A stretch of 64,000 bases of DNA from Paenibacillus fonticola DSM 21315 (GTDB taxonomy: Bacteria; Bacillota; Bacilli; Paenibacillales; Paenibacillaceae), in assembly GCF_000381905.1 (NCBI RefSeq), contig NZ_KB907253.1:1-64000 (forward strand), given 5' to 3'. Positions 36,768 to 45,181 of this stretch are shown one piece after another; the first letter of the stretch is position 1; every line of letters begins with the position of its first letter. Made by a program: the position numbers and the translations under genes. The notes under the pieces were generated by a model. The model did not search any database and was not told the DNA's origin. It was given only the letters and a program-made list of their open reading frames with translations.

Positions 36768-37211
36768 TCACTTTCGTTCCTTCAATTTTTTGTGCAGGTC
36801 GTTTAGCTGCCGCATTAATTGCTCGTATTCCTCCAGCCCGATTTGGCAGGAGCGTATTTCTTCGCTGATTCTGAGCGTAATGGCCGGCTTCTCTTCAAAT
36901 GCCTTCGGCTGTAAATGAATAAACACTTTGCGTTCGTCCTTCTGGGAGCGGCGTTTCGAGAGCCAGCCGTTCGTCTCCATACGGGTCAGCATGGGGGTTA
37001 GCGTACCTGTTCCCAGGTCAAGCTTCTCCCCCAGCTCCTTAACGGTTATGCTGTCCTTCTCCCATAACGCCAATAGCACTAAATATTGAGGATAAGTCAG
37101 TCCGAAGGGCTGAAGAACCTCGGCATATAGCTTGTTGAATTCACTCGCTGTTTCATAGACGGCAAAGCAGAGCTGTTTTTTCAAGGTCAAAAAATCTTCC
37201 ACAATGTTCAC
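36768..37211 (-). CDS. ohrR: organic-peroxide-sensing MarR-family repressor
   Basis: This 147-residue protein is a winged-helix repressor of the OhrR type. The N-terminal LKKQLCFAVYETASEFNKLY carries the peroxide-sensing cysteine at residue 15, matching the position in Bacillus OhrR, and TYPQYLVLLALWE and GTLTPMLTRMETNGW are typical. A second Cys (SCQIG, near residue 121) may allow two-Cys disulfide sensing. It is the second gene after gpx on the minus strand. The start is GTG 37211, or GTG 37202, which is better spaced from the AGGTG sequence. It probably represses its own operon through the site at 37768-37782. Confidence 0.88.
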   Translation of the reverse strand: MNIVEDFLTLKKQLCFAVYETASEFNKLYAEVLQPFGLTYPQYLVLLALWEKDSITVKELGEKLDLGTGTLTPMLTRMETNGWLSKRRSQKDERKVFIHLQPKAFEEKPAITLRISEEIRSCQIGLEEYEQLMRQLNDLHKKLKERK

Positions 37212-37227
37212 CTGTTATGTTTTAAGT

Positions 37228-37704
37228 TTAAAGCAAAGAGATGAGGTCCTCTTCGATTTTAATTGGCTGGGTCGTAGGGCTGTATCTTTTGACGACGTTC
37301 CCTTCGCGATCGACGAGGAATTTGGTAAAGTTCCATTTGATATTGCTGGACAATAGCCCCTTCTGCTGCTGCTTCAGAAATGTAAATAAAGCATCCTCAT
37401 GCTTCCCGTTGACGTCGATTTTGGCGAAAATCGGGAAGGTCACACCGTAATTGACTTGGCAGAACTGCGTCGTTTCCTCGATATTTTCATACTCCTGGTT
37501 GTTGAATTGATCACTGGGGAACCCCAGAATGACCAGCCCTTGTTCCTTGTATTTGCTGTATAATTCCTGTAGTCCGCCAAATTGAGGGGTAAATCCGCAT
37601 TTGCTGGCCGTGTTCACGATGATTAAAGGCTGGCCTTTATAATCTTCGAGCGATTTCAGCTCCCCAGTCGTCATTTTAACCTGAAAATCATATAGGGTAT
37701 TCAA
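37228..37704 (-). CDS. glutathione-peroxidase-family thiol peroxidase
   Basis: This 158-residue thioredoxin-fold peroxidase reduces hydroperoxides. C36 in NTASKCGFTPQF is the peroxidatic cysteine (Cys instead of selenocysteine), Gln in FPSDQFNNQE and Trp-Asn in IKWNFTKFLV complete the active site. In bacteria without glutathione such enzymes use thioredoxin or another thiol. It is the first gene of an operon with the OhrR-type repressor, 16 bp apart. OhrR usually controls ohrA; control of a Gpx homologue is less common and is supported here by the operator. Confidence 0.9.
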   Translation of the reverse strand: MNTLYDFQVKMTTGELKSLEDYKGQPLIIVNTASKCGFTPQFGGLQELYSKYKEQGLVILGFPSDQFNNQEYENIEETTQFCQVNYGVTFPIFAKIDVNGKHEDALFTFLKQQQKGLLSSNIKWNFTKFLVDREGNVVKRYSPTTQPIKIEEDLISLL

Positions 37705-37767
37705 AGATACTCCTCCTTCACATAGCAGCTATTTAGGAAATGCATTAACCGCATTACATGAATCGCA

Positions 37768-37805
37768 CACGATTAAATCGTACATGACTAATATTGCTTT
37801 GGCAA
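37768..37805 (-). promoter_or_regulatory. promoter with OhrR-type operator
   Basis: On the minus strand TTGCCA (37805-37800) and TACGAT (37782-37777) are 17 bp apart. The -10 box overlaps CACGATTAAATCGTA (37768-37782), which matches 12 of 15 positions of the Bacillus OhrR operator and is palindromic over its 13 central bases. Repressor binding here would block the gpx-ohrR promoter. Confidence 0.75.
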
Positions 37806-37916
37806 GAGATACCCGCATTTCAGTAAGCTGCTGCAATAATATACTATCCCTCATTTCCTCCAAGCTCTATAATGCAAAAGAATTACCCTTATGAAGGAGC
37901 TAAGGAGCAGCACAAT

Positions 37917-38513
37917 ATGAACATCACCTCATTTCTCATTTACTGCATTATCGTTACGTTTACACCTGGGCCGACCAACATCGTTATTCTGGCAGCTGTG
38001 AACCATTATGGGACGAAAAAAACGATGAAATATATCGCCGGGGCCTCCCTCGCTTTCTTCCTGTTAGTTGTGGCATCTGTTATGCTGAATCGTGTATTGG
38101 CAGCGAGCCTGCCTCCCTTTTTATCCATAGTGCGGGTAGTCGGCAGCATATTTATGCTCTATCTCGCTTATCAAATTTATAGAATGGATGTATCTAACGA
38201 AAGTGCGGGTCAAGCCGTGACCTTTGCCTCCGGTTTTGTGATGCAGCTCGCTAATCCGAAGGTGGTCCTGTTTACGCTGACCGTAATTCCGGCCTACGTT
38301 ATGCCTTATTATACGTCGGGGCTGGTGTTGTCCTTCTTTGTCGTTATGGTATCGCTCATCGGGACAGCAGCTTATGTAACCTGGGCGGTATGCGGCACTC
38401 TTTTCAAAAAAATATTGCAAAAACATCAAAAAGCGTCCAATATCATTATGGCTTTGTTTCTCGTCTATTCCGCGATCCTGGTGTCGGGAATCGTTGAATT
38501 AATAAAGGGGTGA
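37917..38513 (+). CDS. LysE-family amino-acid exporter
   Basis: This 198-residue protein has six membrane segments and the LysE/RhtB N-terminal pattern (ITSFLIYCIIVTFTPGPTNI). The middle GFVMQLANPKVVLFTLTVIP is also conserved. It should export an amino acid or related metabolite. AAGGAG at 37902-37907 supports ATG 37917; an in-frame ATG at 37872 adds a polar tail and is less likely. It is followed within 5 bp by an AraC-family regulator, suggesting one operon in which the regulator controls the exporter. Confidence 0.88.
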   Translation: MNITSFLIYCIIVTFTPGPTNIVILAAVNHYGTKKTMKYIAGASLAFFLLVVASVMLNRVLAASLPPFLSIVRVVGSIFMLYLAYQIYRMDVSNESAGQAVTFASGFVMQLANPKVVLFTLTVIPAYVMPYYTSGLVLSFFVVMVSLIGTAAYVTWAVCGTLFKKILQKHQKASNIIMALFLVYSAILVSGIVELIKG

Positions 38514-38518
38514 AGGAA

Positions 38519-39298
38519 GTGGAGCAGTTCAAATACAGGCAATCGGCTGGAATTACCGCCTTGTCGGCAAGCATAGCTGATTTTCAATATAAGAAGCACT
38601 GTCATGAGGAGTATGCTATAGGCGTAACCTTACGCGGCATTCAGCAGTATCATCTGGACGGCAGTCTGCAGTCCTCCCGCCAGAACGGTGTAATGCTGTT
38701 TAATCCGGAGCAGAATCACGATGGGCGGTCACATGACCGGTCGGGGATAGATTACGTGATGATTTACATTCCTCCTAAGCTTTTTCTGGAAATGCTGGGG
38801 AAGAAGGAGGTTGTTCTCTTTGATACGCCGATTGTGTACGATGCGGGGTTGCGCCAAAGCATCCTGAAGCTGACGAAGGCGATTTTTAGCGGTGGGCCGG
38901 AGGCGCTGTGCCAGGAATTGCTGCTTGGGCTGGCGGGGCACTTTTCCGGGGTGGAGCTGCGTTCGGTTGGCAGTCAAGATCAGGCGTTTGTTCACAAGGC
39001 TAAGGAAGCGATCCAAGGAAATCTGGCACATGTGCTTAAGCTGGACGAGGTCAGCACGCTGTTCGGAATGTCGAAATATCAATTCATTCGCGCCTTCAAA
39101 GCTAGTACGGGAACGTCGCCGTATCAATATTTTTTGAATTGCAAGGTGGAGCGCGCCAAACAGCTGATTGAGCAGAACAGGGATGTTTATCTCGCGGTAA
39201 CCGAGTGCGGTTTTGTCGATTTAGCCCACTTGAACAGGCATTTCAAAAACATTTACGGAACAACGGCCTTTGAATATATGTCGCATGTAGCCCCCTAA
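38519..39298 (+). CDS. AraC-family transcriptional regulator
   Basis: This 259-residue protein has an N-terminal cupin-like sensor (HCHEEYAIGVTLRGIQQYHL) and a C-terminal AraC helix-turn-helix pair (LAHVLKLDEVSTLFGMSKYQF and CGFVDLAHLNRHFKNIYG). It resembles regulators that lie next to LysE-type exporters. GTG 38519 lies eight bases after AAAGGGG; GTG 38510, overlapping the lysE stop, is the alternative. It probably senses the exported amino acid. Confidence 0.85.
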   Translation: MEQFKYRQSAGITALSASIADFQYKKHCHEEYAIGVTLRGIQQYHLDGSLQSSRQNGVMLFNPEQNHDGRSHDRSGIDYVMIYIPPKLFLEMLGKKEVVLFDTPIVYDAGLRQSILKLTKAIFSGGPEALCQELLLGLAGHFSGVELRSVGSQDQAFVHKAKEAIQGNLAHVLKLDEVSTLFGMSKYQFIRAFKASTGTSPYQYFLNCKVERAKQLIEQNRDVYLAVTECGFVDLAHLNRHFKNIYGTTAFEYMSHVAP

Positions 39299-39315
39299 AA
39301 TTCCCAAAATCACGA

Positions 39316-39507
39316 TTGACAATATAAAACTAAAGAGGATATATTTTCATTAAATATTGCTGTGAAGATGTTTTATGGGAATAAAAATAAGCGGCTTAAC
39401 GCGGTGTCCGCTCCCTTGCCGCCGAAATAATAAAGGGATCTCATCCGTACCGTATGCCGACTGCGTCAGGCCTGATTTCAGGGATTGATGAGGGTCGGTA
39501 TTTTTTT
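39316..39507 (+). ncRNA. candidate small RNA or structured leader
   Basis: TTGACA (39316-39321) and TATATT (39340-39345) form a near-consensus promoter 18 bp after the AraC gene. About 150 nt later an intrinsic terminator ends the unit: CCGAC (39457-39461) with GTCGG (39494-39498), then A and seven T (39501-39507). Between lie AGCGG/CCGCT (39390-39394, 39408-39412) and TCCCTT/AAGGGA (39412-39417, 39433-39438). CTCATC (39440-39445) can pair with GATGAG (39487-39492), which excludes part of the terminator. No open frame follows. It may be a small RNA or an attenuated leader whose gene has been lost. No family is recognised. Confidence 0.5.
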
Positions 39508-39608
39508 GGAGGGCATTGCGCTGAAATACTAAATATCGACTATCGACCTGTGGTGAAAGAGGCTGTAAGTAGCAGTAATTGAATAACAGTAATAACCGCC
39601 AGCATTAC

Positions 39609-40150
39609 AAGGATTGTGTATGATATATTGAATACAAATCCTGCTTTGGCGGTTACGGTGGCGATTGTGTATGATTAATCGACCACAATCCCTGCATTCG
39701 GCTGCTACGGTAGTGATTGTATATGATTTATCGAACACAATCCCTGCTTCGGCGGCTACGGTAGTGATTGTGTATGATTAATCGACCACAATCCCTGCTT
39801 CGGCTGCTACGGTAGTGATTGTGTATGATATATCGACCACAAATCCTGCTTCGGCGGCTACGGTAGTGATTGTGTATGATTAATCGAACACAATCCCTGC
39901 TTCGGCGGCTACGGTAGTGATTGTGTATGATTAATCGAACACAATCCCTGCTTCGGCGGCTACGGTGGTGATTGTGTATGATATATCGAACACAAATCCT
40001 GCATTCGGCGGCTACGGTGGTGATTGTGTATGATTAATCGACCACAATCCCTGCTTCGGCGGCTACGGTGGTGATTGTGTATGATATATCGAACACAAAT
40101 CCTGCATTCGGCGGCTACGGTGGCGAGGTAAGCGATTGTGTAAAACAAAT
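39609..40150. repeat. array of about ten 51-52 bp tandem repeats, each with a hairpin
   Basis: The unit reads GGCTACGGTAGTGATTGTG, then TATGATTAATCGAACACAATC and CCTGCTTCGGC, with a period of 51 bp (52 where a base is inserted at CATTCGG). Each unit contains GATTGTGT and ACACAATC, a 6- to 8-bp inverted repeat with a 12-13-nt loop. Two linked variants occur: TAATC with CAATCCC, and ATATC with CAAATCC. Units begin near 39611, 39663, 39714, 39766, 39817, 39868, 39919, 39970, 40022 and 40073, with a partial one at 40131. The whole unit is conserved, so this is not a CRISPR array. Confidence 0.9.
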
Positions 40151-40164
40151 AATGAAATTCAACT

Positions 40165-40207
40165 AAACGGCCTTCGTCCTCAAATTTTTCGGACTGAGGC
40201 CGTTTTT
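40165..40207 (+). terminator. terminator hairpin before the Btr-like gene
   Basis: AAACGGCCT (40165-40173) pairs with AGGCCGTTT (40197-40205), with GTCC/GGAC inside, and a T-run follows. It separates the repeat array from the iron-uptake genes. Confidence 0.75.
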
Positions 40208-40218
40208 CAATTTATTAA

Positions 40219-40248
40219 TTGCAAATGATTATCAATATCATCTATAAT
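40219..40248 (+). promoter_or_regulatory. promoter with Fur box, Btr-like gene
   Basis: TTGCAA (40219-40224) and TATAAT (40243-40248) are 18 bp apart. GCAAATGATTATCAATATC at 40221-40239 matches 16 of 19 positions of the Fur consensus and covers the spacer. Iron-loaded Fur should repress the gene that follows. Confidence 0.8.
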
Positions 40249-40303
40249 AATAATTGTTAAAACAAGGAAAATGCCCTTGAGTGCATGAAAGGCAGAGTGT
40301 GAA

Positions 40304-41929
40304 GTGAATAAACCGGAGCAACTTGCAATGTGTATGTATAAATTAGAAGATGTTAAGCGCTTGGGAGCGAGCATGAGCTTTCCGGCGCAGGATCATAATT
40401 TACATACGCTGCTGCTTGTACTGGAGGCAAGCGGAAGCATCGAAATTGGAACCCGCCAGATAGTGTCCTTGCAGGATCGGCAGTTTTTTGTGATCGGGCC
40501 GAATACTCCGGTGAGCCTCAAGCTTGTCCCGGATCAGGAGCATCAGGCGGAGTACTACTGTATATGGTTCCATGTTATGCAGGAAAGTGAAGCAGGACAT
40601 TTCACCCCGGTGGATATCGGTGATCCAGGGGAAAGGTTTATCGCCAATGATCCCTTTCTATTGGACCGGCTCCGCGAGATGGAGAGCTATGTTAGAAGCC
40701 ATCATCATTGGAATAGGATGAAGGCGAATATTATTTTTCAGGAGGCATTGTTGCTTCTATTTCAAGGTGCCAGCAGTAAGAAACAGCTGGACATAAGCCA
40801 GGCCATAGCGAGGACGCTCGACTATATGGAGCAGTACTACGCCGAACCGATTAACCGTGAAAAGCTTGCCGCAATGGCAGGGGTGAGTTCGGACTACTAT
40901 ACGAGAGCCTTTAAGAAAATAGTAGGCAAGAGTCCTATGGAATATTTAAGCGAAATCCGCATCCATCGGGCCAAGCAGCTCATCCCTTCGGGCGATTCGA
41001 TGCGAGCGATAGCGCAAAGCGTCGGGTTTAGCGACGAGTTCTATTTTAGCCGCAAGTTCAAAGCAATGACGGGCCGTTCGCCGATTACCTATCTAAAAAC
41101 ATTCAGACAAGGCCCCAAAATCGCTTCGCTGAAGCCTTTGCTGACCGGTCATTTGCTGGCGCTTGGCATCGAGCCTCACGCTTCGGTAGTGAACAGAGCA
41201 TGCCCGGTAGCGACGGGGGCTGGCGGGACGATGAATATCGGTGAGTTGATGCCTGATTTGGATAAGCTGGTGGCGGCACGTCCGGATTTGATTCTCACCC
41301 GGGAACGGCGGGATTGCGGCAAGTCGCAAAAGGAGAAGATGTATGACCATATTGCACCAACGGTGACACTGCCTTTTTACGACAGCTGGCGCAATCATTT
41401 GCAGACGATTGCCAAAGTGGTCGATCGGGAACAGGAAGCCTATGACTGGCTGCAGCGTTATGAGCGGCAAAGTGCAATTACTCGCGACCGGCTGCGCAAT
41501 AAATTAGGGGATGAGAGCATTCTCGTTGTAGGTATAAGCGGGGACAAAATTTGCGTATACGGGCAGCGCAATCTCGGTGCTGTTCTTTATGGAGATCTTC
41601 AGCTTGCTATGCCGGAAGGGGTAGCGGCCATTGCCCATTGTAAAGAGGTTACATTGGAACAGCTGGCGCAATTTGAAGCGGGTCACATCTTATTAACGAG
41701 CTACAAACATGATGGTACAGCTGTAACGGATTTGGCTATCCGTGAACAGATTGACGGATTATCGACCAGAGCAGCATGGCAGAAACTTAAGGCTGTACGG
41801 GACGGTGCTGTATACTCCATGTACGATAGCCGCCATCTCTATACGAGCTATAATTCATGGTCGCATAAGTTATTACTGGAACAAGCGGAGAGACTCCTGT
41901 TGTCAGATTCATCCAAAGGCTGGTCGTAA
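40304..41929 (+). CDS. Btr-like AraC regulator fused to a siderophore-binding domain
   Basis: This 541-residue protein joins an N-terminal cupin-like region (to about residue 150), an AraC double helix-turn-helix (INREKLAAMAGVSSDYYTRA and IAQSVGFSDEFYFSRKFK, about residues 175-270), and a C-terminal periplasmic-binding-like domain (PLLTGHLLALGIEPHASV, LDKLVAARPDLILTRERRD). This is the architecture of Bacillus Btr, which senses a ferri-siderophore in the cytoplasm and activates its uptake genes. The start is GTG 40304 with a weak AAAGG site. A Fur box precedes it, and the uptake genes follow directly. Confidence 0.9.
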   Translation: MNKPEQLAMCMYKLEDVKRLGASMSFPAQDHNLHTLLLVLEASGSIEIGTRQIVSLQDRQFFVIGPNTPVSLKLVPDQEHQAEYYCIWFHVMQESEAGHFTPVDIGDPGERFIANDPFLLDRLREMESYVRSHHHWNRMKANIIFQEALLLLFQGASSKKQLDISQAIARTLDYMEQYYAEPINREKLAAMAGVSSDYYTRAFKKIVGKSPMEYLSEIRIHRAKQLIPSGDSMRAIAQSVGFSDEFYFSRKFKAMTGRSPITYLKTFRQGPKIASLKPLLTGHLLALGIEPHASVVNRACPVATGAGGTMNIGELMPDLDKLVAARPDLILTRERRDCGKSQKEKMYDHIAPTVTLPFYDSWRNHLQTIAKVVDREQEAYDWLQRYERQSAITRDRLRNKLGDESILVVGISGDKICVYGQRNLGAVLYGDLQLAMPEGVAAIAHCKEVTLEQLAQFEAGHILLTSYKHDGTAVTDLAIREQIDGLSTRAAWQKLKAVRDGAVYSMYDSRHLYTSYNSWSHKLLLEQAERLLLSDSSKGWS

Positions 41930-41958
41930 TTGTCCATGTTCATTCGCCTCATATTTTG

Positions 41959-41984
41959 TATAATCGACAATGAGAATCAGTATC
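41959..41984 (+). promoter_or_regulatory. Fur box and -10 box of the siderophore uptake operon
   Basis: GACAATGAGAATCAGTATC at 41966-41984 matches about 16 of 19 positions of the Fur consensus. It lies directly after TATAAT at 41959-41964, so it covers the transcription start. No good -35 is seen, which fits activation by the Btr-like protein encoded upstream. Confidence 0.75.
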
Positions 41985-42014
41985 ATTTACAAAAAAAGGG
42001 GAGAAAGACCGACC

Positions 42015-43085
42015 ATGTTCAAAGCCAGAAAAGAGATGCTTCTGCTCATCTTTATATTATCGATAATACTAGTTATATCAGGTTGCGGTGCCAAGGGAGC
42101 AACGACAGAGACTTCACCCTCATCCTCCTCTACATCCACAACTTCCTCATCGTCCTCATCCTCGTCCGCATCCACTTCAGCCTCGGCAGAATCAGCGGCG
42201 GCGGACACGGCTAATGAGGTTCGCTCAATCGAGCATGCAATGGGTACGACGGAAATCAAAGGTACTCCCAAGCGAATAGTAACGCTGTACCAGGGGGCAA
42301 CCGACGTTGCCGTTGCATTGGGCGTCAAGCCGGTTGGAATGGTGGAATCTTGGGTCGAGCAGCCGGTTTATAATTATTTGAAGCAGGATCTCGATGGAGT
42401 GCCGATTGTCGGCCTGGAGACGCAGCCGAACCTGGAGGAAATTTCAAAGCTTAAGCCCGATTTAATCATAGCATCCAAAACAAGACAAGAAGCAGTATAC
42501 GATCAGCTATCCCAAATTGCGCCAACGGTCACAATAGAGGCACTCTATTCGTTTAAAGATACGGTGGACATGATGGGGAAAGCCATGAATGAGGAAGAGA
42601 AGGCGCAGCAGCTTCTTAAGGACTGGGATCGGCGCGTGCAAGATTTTAAGGAAAAAATTAGTCAAAAGACGGATATAGACTGGCCGAAGGAAGTGGCCGT
42701 CCTCAACTTTAGAGCCGATCATTCCCGCATTTATGTCAATGGCTTTGCGCCTGCTATTTTGTCTGAGCTGGGCTTTGTGTTCTCGGAGTATCAGCAGCAG
42801 GAGCGGGACAAAGGCGAAGTGGTGATCAGACTGATGAACAAAGAAGGAATTCCAAGCATGAACGCGGGTATATTCTATATTTTCAAATTCGACGATGCCG
42901 ATGAGGAAGAGGTTCAGAAATCATATGAAGAATGGACGAGTCATCCGCTGTGGAAGAACCTGGACGCCGTGAAGAACGATCAAGTATTTATGGTCAATGA
43001 AGTGTACTGGAATCTTGGCGGGGGGATCATTGCTGCCAACCATATGCTGGACGAAATTTACGACTATTACGGCTTGGCCAAATAA
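42015..43085 (+). CDS. iron-siderophore-binding lipoprotein
   Basis: This 356-residue lipoprotein has a signal peptide with lipobox VISGC, a Ser/Thr-rich linker of about 35 residues (residues 33-65) encoded by repetitive DNA, and a FecB/FhuD-type binding domain (KRIVTLYQGATDVAVALGVK, PNLEEISKLKPDLIIASK, VFMVNEVYWNLGGG). It should capture a ferric siderophore for the two FecCD permeases. ATG 42015 was chosen because it begins the signal peptide; an in-frame ATG at 41970 lies inside the Fur box. Its serine linker is longer than usual. Confidence 0.88.
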   Translation: MFKARKEMLLLIFILSIILVISGCGAKGATTETSPSSSSTSTTSSSSSSSSASTSASAESAAADTANEVRSIEHAMGTTEIKGTPKRIVTLYQGATDVAVALGVKPVGMVESWVEQPVYNYLKQDLDGVPIVGLETQPNLEEISKLKPDLIIASKTRQEAVYDQLSQIAPTVTIEALYSFKDTVDMMGKAMNEEEKAQQLLKDWDRRVQDFKEKISQKTDIDWPKEVAVLNFRADHSRIYVNGFAPAILSELGFVFSEYQQQERDKGEVVIRLMNKEGIPSMNAGIFYIFKFDDADEEEVQKSYEEWTSHPLWKNLDAVKNDQVFMVNEVYWNLGGGIIAANHMLDEIYDYYGLAK

Positions 43086-43090
43086 ATGAT

Positions 43091-44104
43091 ATGACAGCTC
43101 TTATTTCACGAAATTCATCGAAAATCATCGGCTTGGTGATTGCATTTTGTCTGCTTGTTGTTTTCTTTATGTCGAGCATTGCGTTTGGGCAGACGCCGAT
43201 GACTCTGGGTACGGTGCTGGATGCTTTCATCCATTTTGATCCTGCTTCATCGGATCATATTATCATCCGTACGACCCGAGTCGACCGGGCTGTGATCGCA
43301 ACGGTCATCGGAGCAAGCCTGGCCATCTCGGGAACATTAATGCAGGCGTTGACGCGAAATCCGCTGGCTTCGCCTAGCATTTTTGGCATTAATGCCGGAG
43401 CGGTCTTCTTTATCGTGATGGCGGCCACTTTTTTCTCTGCATCTTCTTTACTGCAATACATGTGGCTCGCATTTTTGGGGGCAGCCGTTGCGGCGGCCCT
43501 CGTCTATTTTCTAGGTTCATTAGGCGGTGAAGGGCTGTCCACTCTTAGGATCGTCCTGGCCGGCGCAGCCGTCTCGGCACTATTTACCTCATTTACGAGC
43601 GGTATGCTTGTGATTAGTGAAAATAGTCTTCAGGGTGTACTGTTCTGGCTAGCTGGCTCGGTTTCGGGAAGGACGCTGGATATGCTAGTACCGCTCTTGC
43701 CGTTTATATCCGGGGCTGGTCTATTGGCGTTTGGCCTTGGAAACACGATTAATATTTTGACGTCAGGGGAGGAAGTTGCCAAGGGGCTTGGCCAACGGAC
43801 TACTCTTGTGAAGCTGCTTATGGCGGCTGCCATCGTTGTGTTGGCTGGGGGCTCGGTCGCGATCGGCGGCTCCATCGGCTTTATCGGCCTGATCGTGCCC
43901 CATATCGTACGCGGGCTTATCGGGATGGATCATCGCTGGGTCATTCCTTACAGCGCGGTGCTGGGAGCAGGCACGCTTTTGCTGGCGGATATTGGCTCCA
44001 GGTTTATCATTATGCCGCAAGAGATGCCCATTGGCGTGATGACGGCGTTCCTCGGGGCGCCATTCTTTATTTATTTGGCACGCAGGGGGTTCCGAGAGAG
44101 ATGA
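43091..44104 (+). CDS. iron-siderophore ABC permease (FecCD family)
   Basis: This 337-residue permease has about nine to ten membrane segments and FecCD hallmarks: GASLAISGTLMQALTRNPLA, SPSIFGINAGAVF, and the ATPase contact GGSIGFIGLIVPHIVR. It starts five bases after the lipoprotein stop with no clear ribosome site, so translation is probably coupled. It overlaps the next permease gene by 4 bp. No ATPase gene is linked, so a YusV/FhuC-like ATPase elsewhere should energise it. Confidence 0.9.
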   Translation: MTALISRNSSKIIGLVIAFCLLVVFFMSSIAFGQTPMTLGTVLDAFIHFDPASSDHIIIRTTRVDRAVIATVIGASLAISGTLMQALTRNPLASPSIFGINAGAVFFIVMAATFFSASSLLQYMWLAFLGAAVAAALVYFLGSLGGEGLSTLRIVLAGAAVSALFTSFTSGMLVISENSLQGVLFWLAGSVSGRTLDMLVPLLPFISGAGLLAFGLGNTINILTSGEEVAKGLGQRTTLVKLLMAAAIVVLAGGSVAIGGSIGFIGLIVPHIVRGLIGMDHRWVIPYSAVLGAGTLLLADIGSRFIIMPQEMPIGVMTAFLGAPFFIYLARRGFRER

Positions 44105-45138
44105 AGCGGCATATTACGATACGGAATCGGTCCGGCACGGTATCCTCCCGGCTAAAGACAAAATGGGCCATCAGTTTGCTGTCATTAACAGCTATAACCT
44201 TAATTGTATTTATTGCCGGATTGTCGGTGGGCAGTACGATGATTCAGCCGCTGGCGGTGATGCAGCACCTGTTGGGATTCGGATCGGGCGAATACGATTT
44301 TATTATTAATACCCATCGCTTGCCTCGAATGCTTATTTCTTTGCTAGTGGGGGCTTCCCTTGGCCTGTCAGGCTTGATTCTGCAAGGGATTGTGCGCAAT
44401 CCGCTGGCTTCCCCGGATATTATTGGGATAACAGGCGGGGCTTCGGTCGGGGCGATCGTCTTTATTACGTACGGTTTAGGGACGATGAGCATTAAGCTGC
44501 TGCCTCTGGCGGCGATCATTGGGGCGGCCGTAGTTTCTTTGGTGATCTATGCGCTGTCCTGGAACAAAGGGGTCACTCCGTTTCGGCTGGTGCTGATCGG
44601 AATTGGGGTGGCTGCGGTGACGAGCGGTTTGACGACGATGATGATCGTGCTTAGCCCGGCTGAAACGGCCAGTAAAGCTTATTCATGGATGACGGGGAGC
44701 GTCTATGGAGCGACATGGGATCATGTTCACTCGATGCTGTTATGGTTTGTCGGGTTTGCGCCGCTGGTATTGTTTTTTGCCCGGGCGGTGAATGTGCATG
44801 AACTGGGGGACGTAACCGCGGTTGGGCTCGGAGCCAGGGTGGAGCTGCTGCGATTGGGGCTTCTGGTCATAAGCGTGGCACTGGCCGGAGCTGCGGTTGC
44901 CTATGCCGGAGGCATAGGGTTTGTCGGGTTGATTGCCCCTCATATGGCGAGAAGGCTGGTGGGACGCTCTTTCGCGGGACTTGTGCCGATTACGATATTC
45001 ATTGGCGGGCTTATTGTAAGTATTGCAGATATTATTGCCAGAACGGCATTTCTGCCTCTCGATATACCTGCGGGGGTGTTTACAGCGGGAATTGGCGCGC
45101 CTTTTTTTCTATATTTGTTGTTTAAGAAGCAGAGATAG
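44101..45138 (+). CDS. iron-siderophore ABC permease (FecCD family), second subunit
   Basis: This 345-residue membrane protein is the second FecCD-type subunit (LVGASLGLSGLILQGIVRNP, GGIGFVGLIAPHMARRLVG, LDIPAGVFTAGIGAPFFLYL). An N-terminal basic tail of about 25 residues precedes the first membrane segment. ATGA overlap with the preceding gene indicates coupled expression. The two permeases form a heterodimeric channel for ferric siderophore. Confidence 0.9.
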   Translation: MKRHITIRNRSGTVSSRLKTKWAISLLSLTAITLIVFIAGLSVGSTMIQPLAVMQHLLGFGSGEYDFIINTHRLPRMLISLLVGASLGLSGLILQGIVRNPLASPDIIGITGGASVGAIVFITYGLGTMSIKLLPLAAIIGAAVVSLVIYALSWNKGVTPFRLVLIGIGVAAVTSGLTTMMIVLSPAETASKAYSWMTGSVYGATWDHVHSMLLWFVGFAPLVLFFARAVNVHELGDVTAVGLGARVELLRLGLLVISVALAGAAVAYAGGIGFVGLIAPHMARRLVGRSFAGLVPITIFIGGLIVSIADIIARTAFLPLDIPAGVFTAGIGAPFFLYLLFKKQR

Positions 45139-45181
45139 GCTTTGTAGAAAGGTTCGATGGAAAGGGGGCTGCTTGAACGGG

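Noticed and set aside
39960..40148. Minus-strand frame with 17-residue repeats
   Set aside because: The period simply follows from the 51-bp DNA repeat. Units with 52 bp break the frame and no ribosome site is present.
39609..40150. CRISPR array
   Set aside because: The whole 51-52 bp unit is conserved, including the part that would be spacer. There are no unique spacers and no cas genes in the window.
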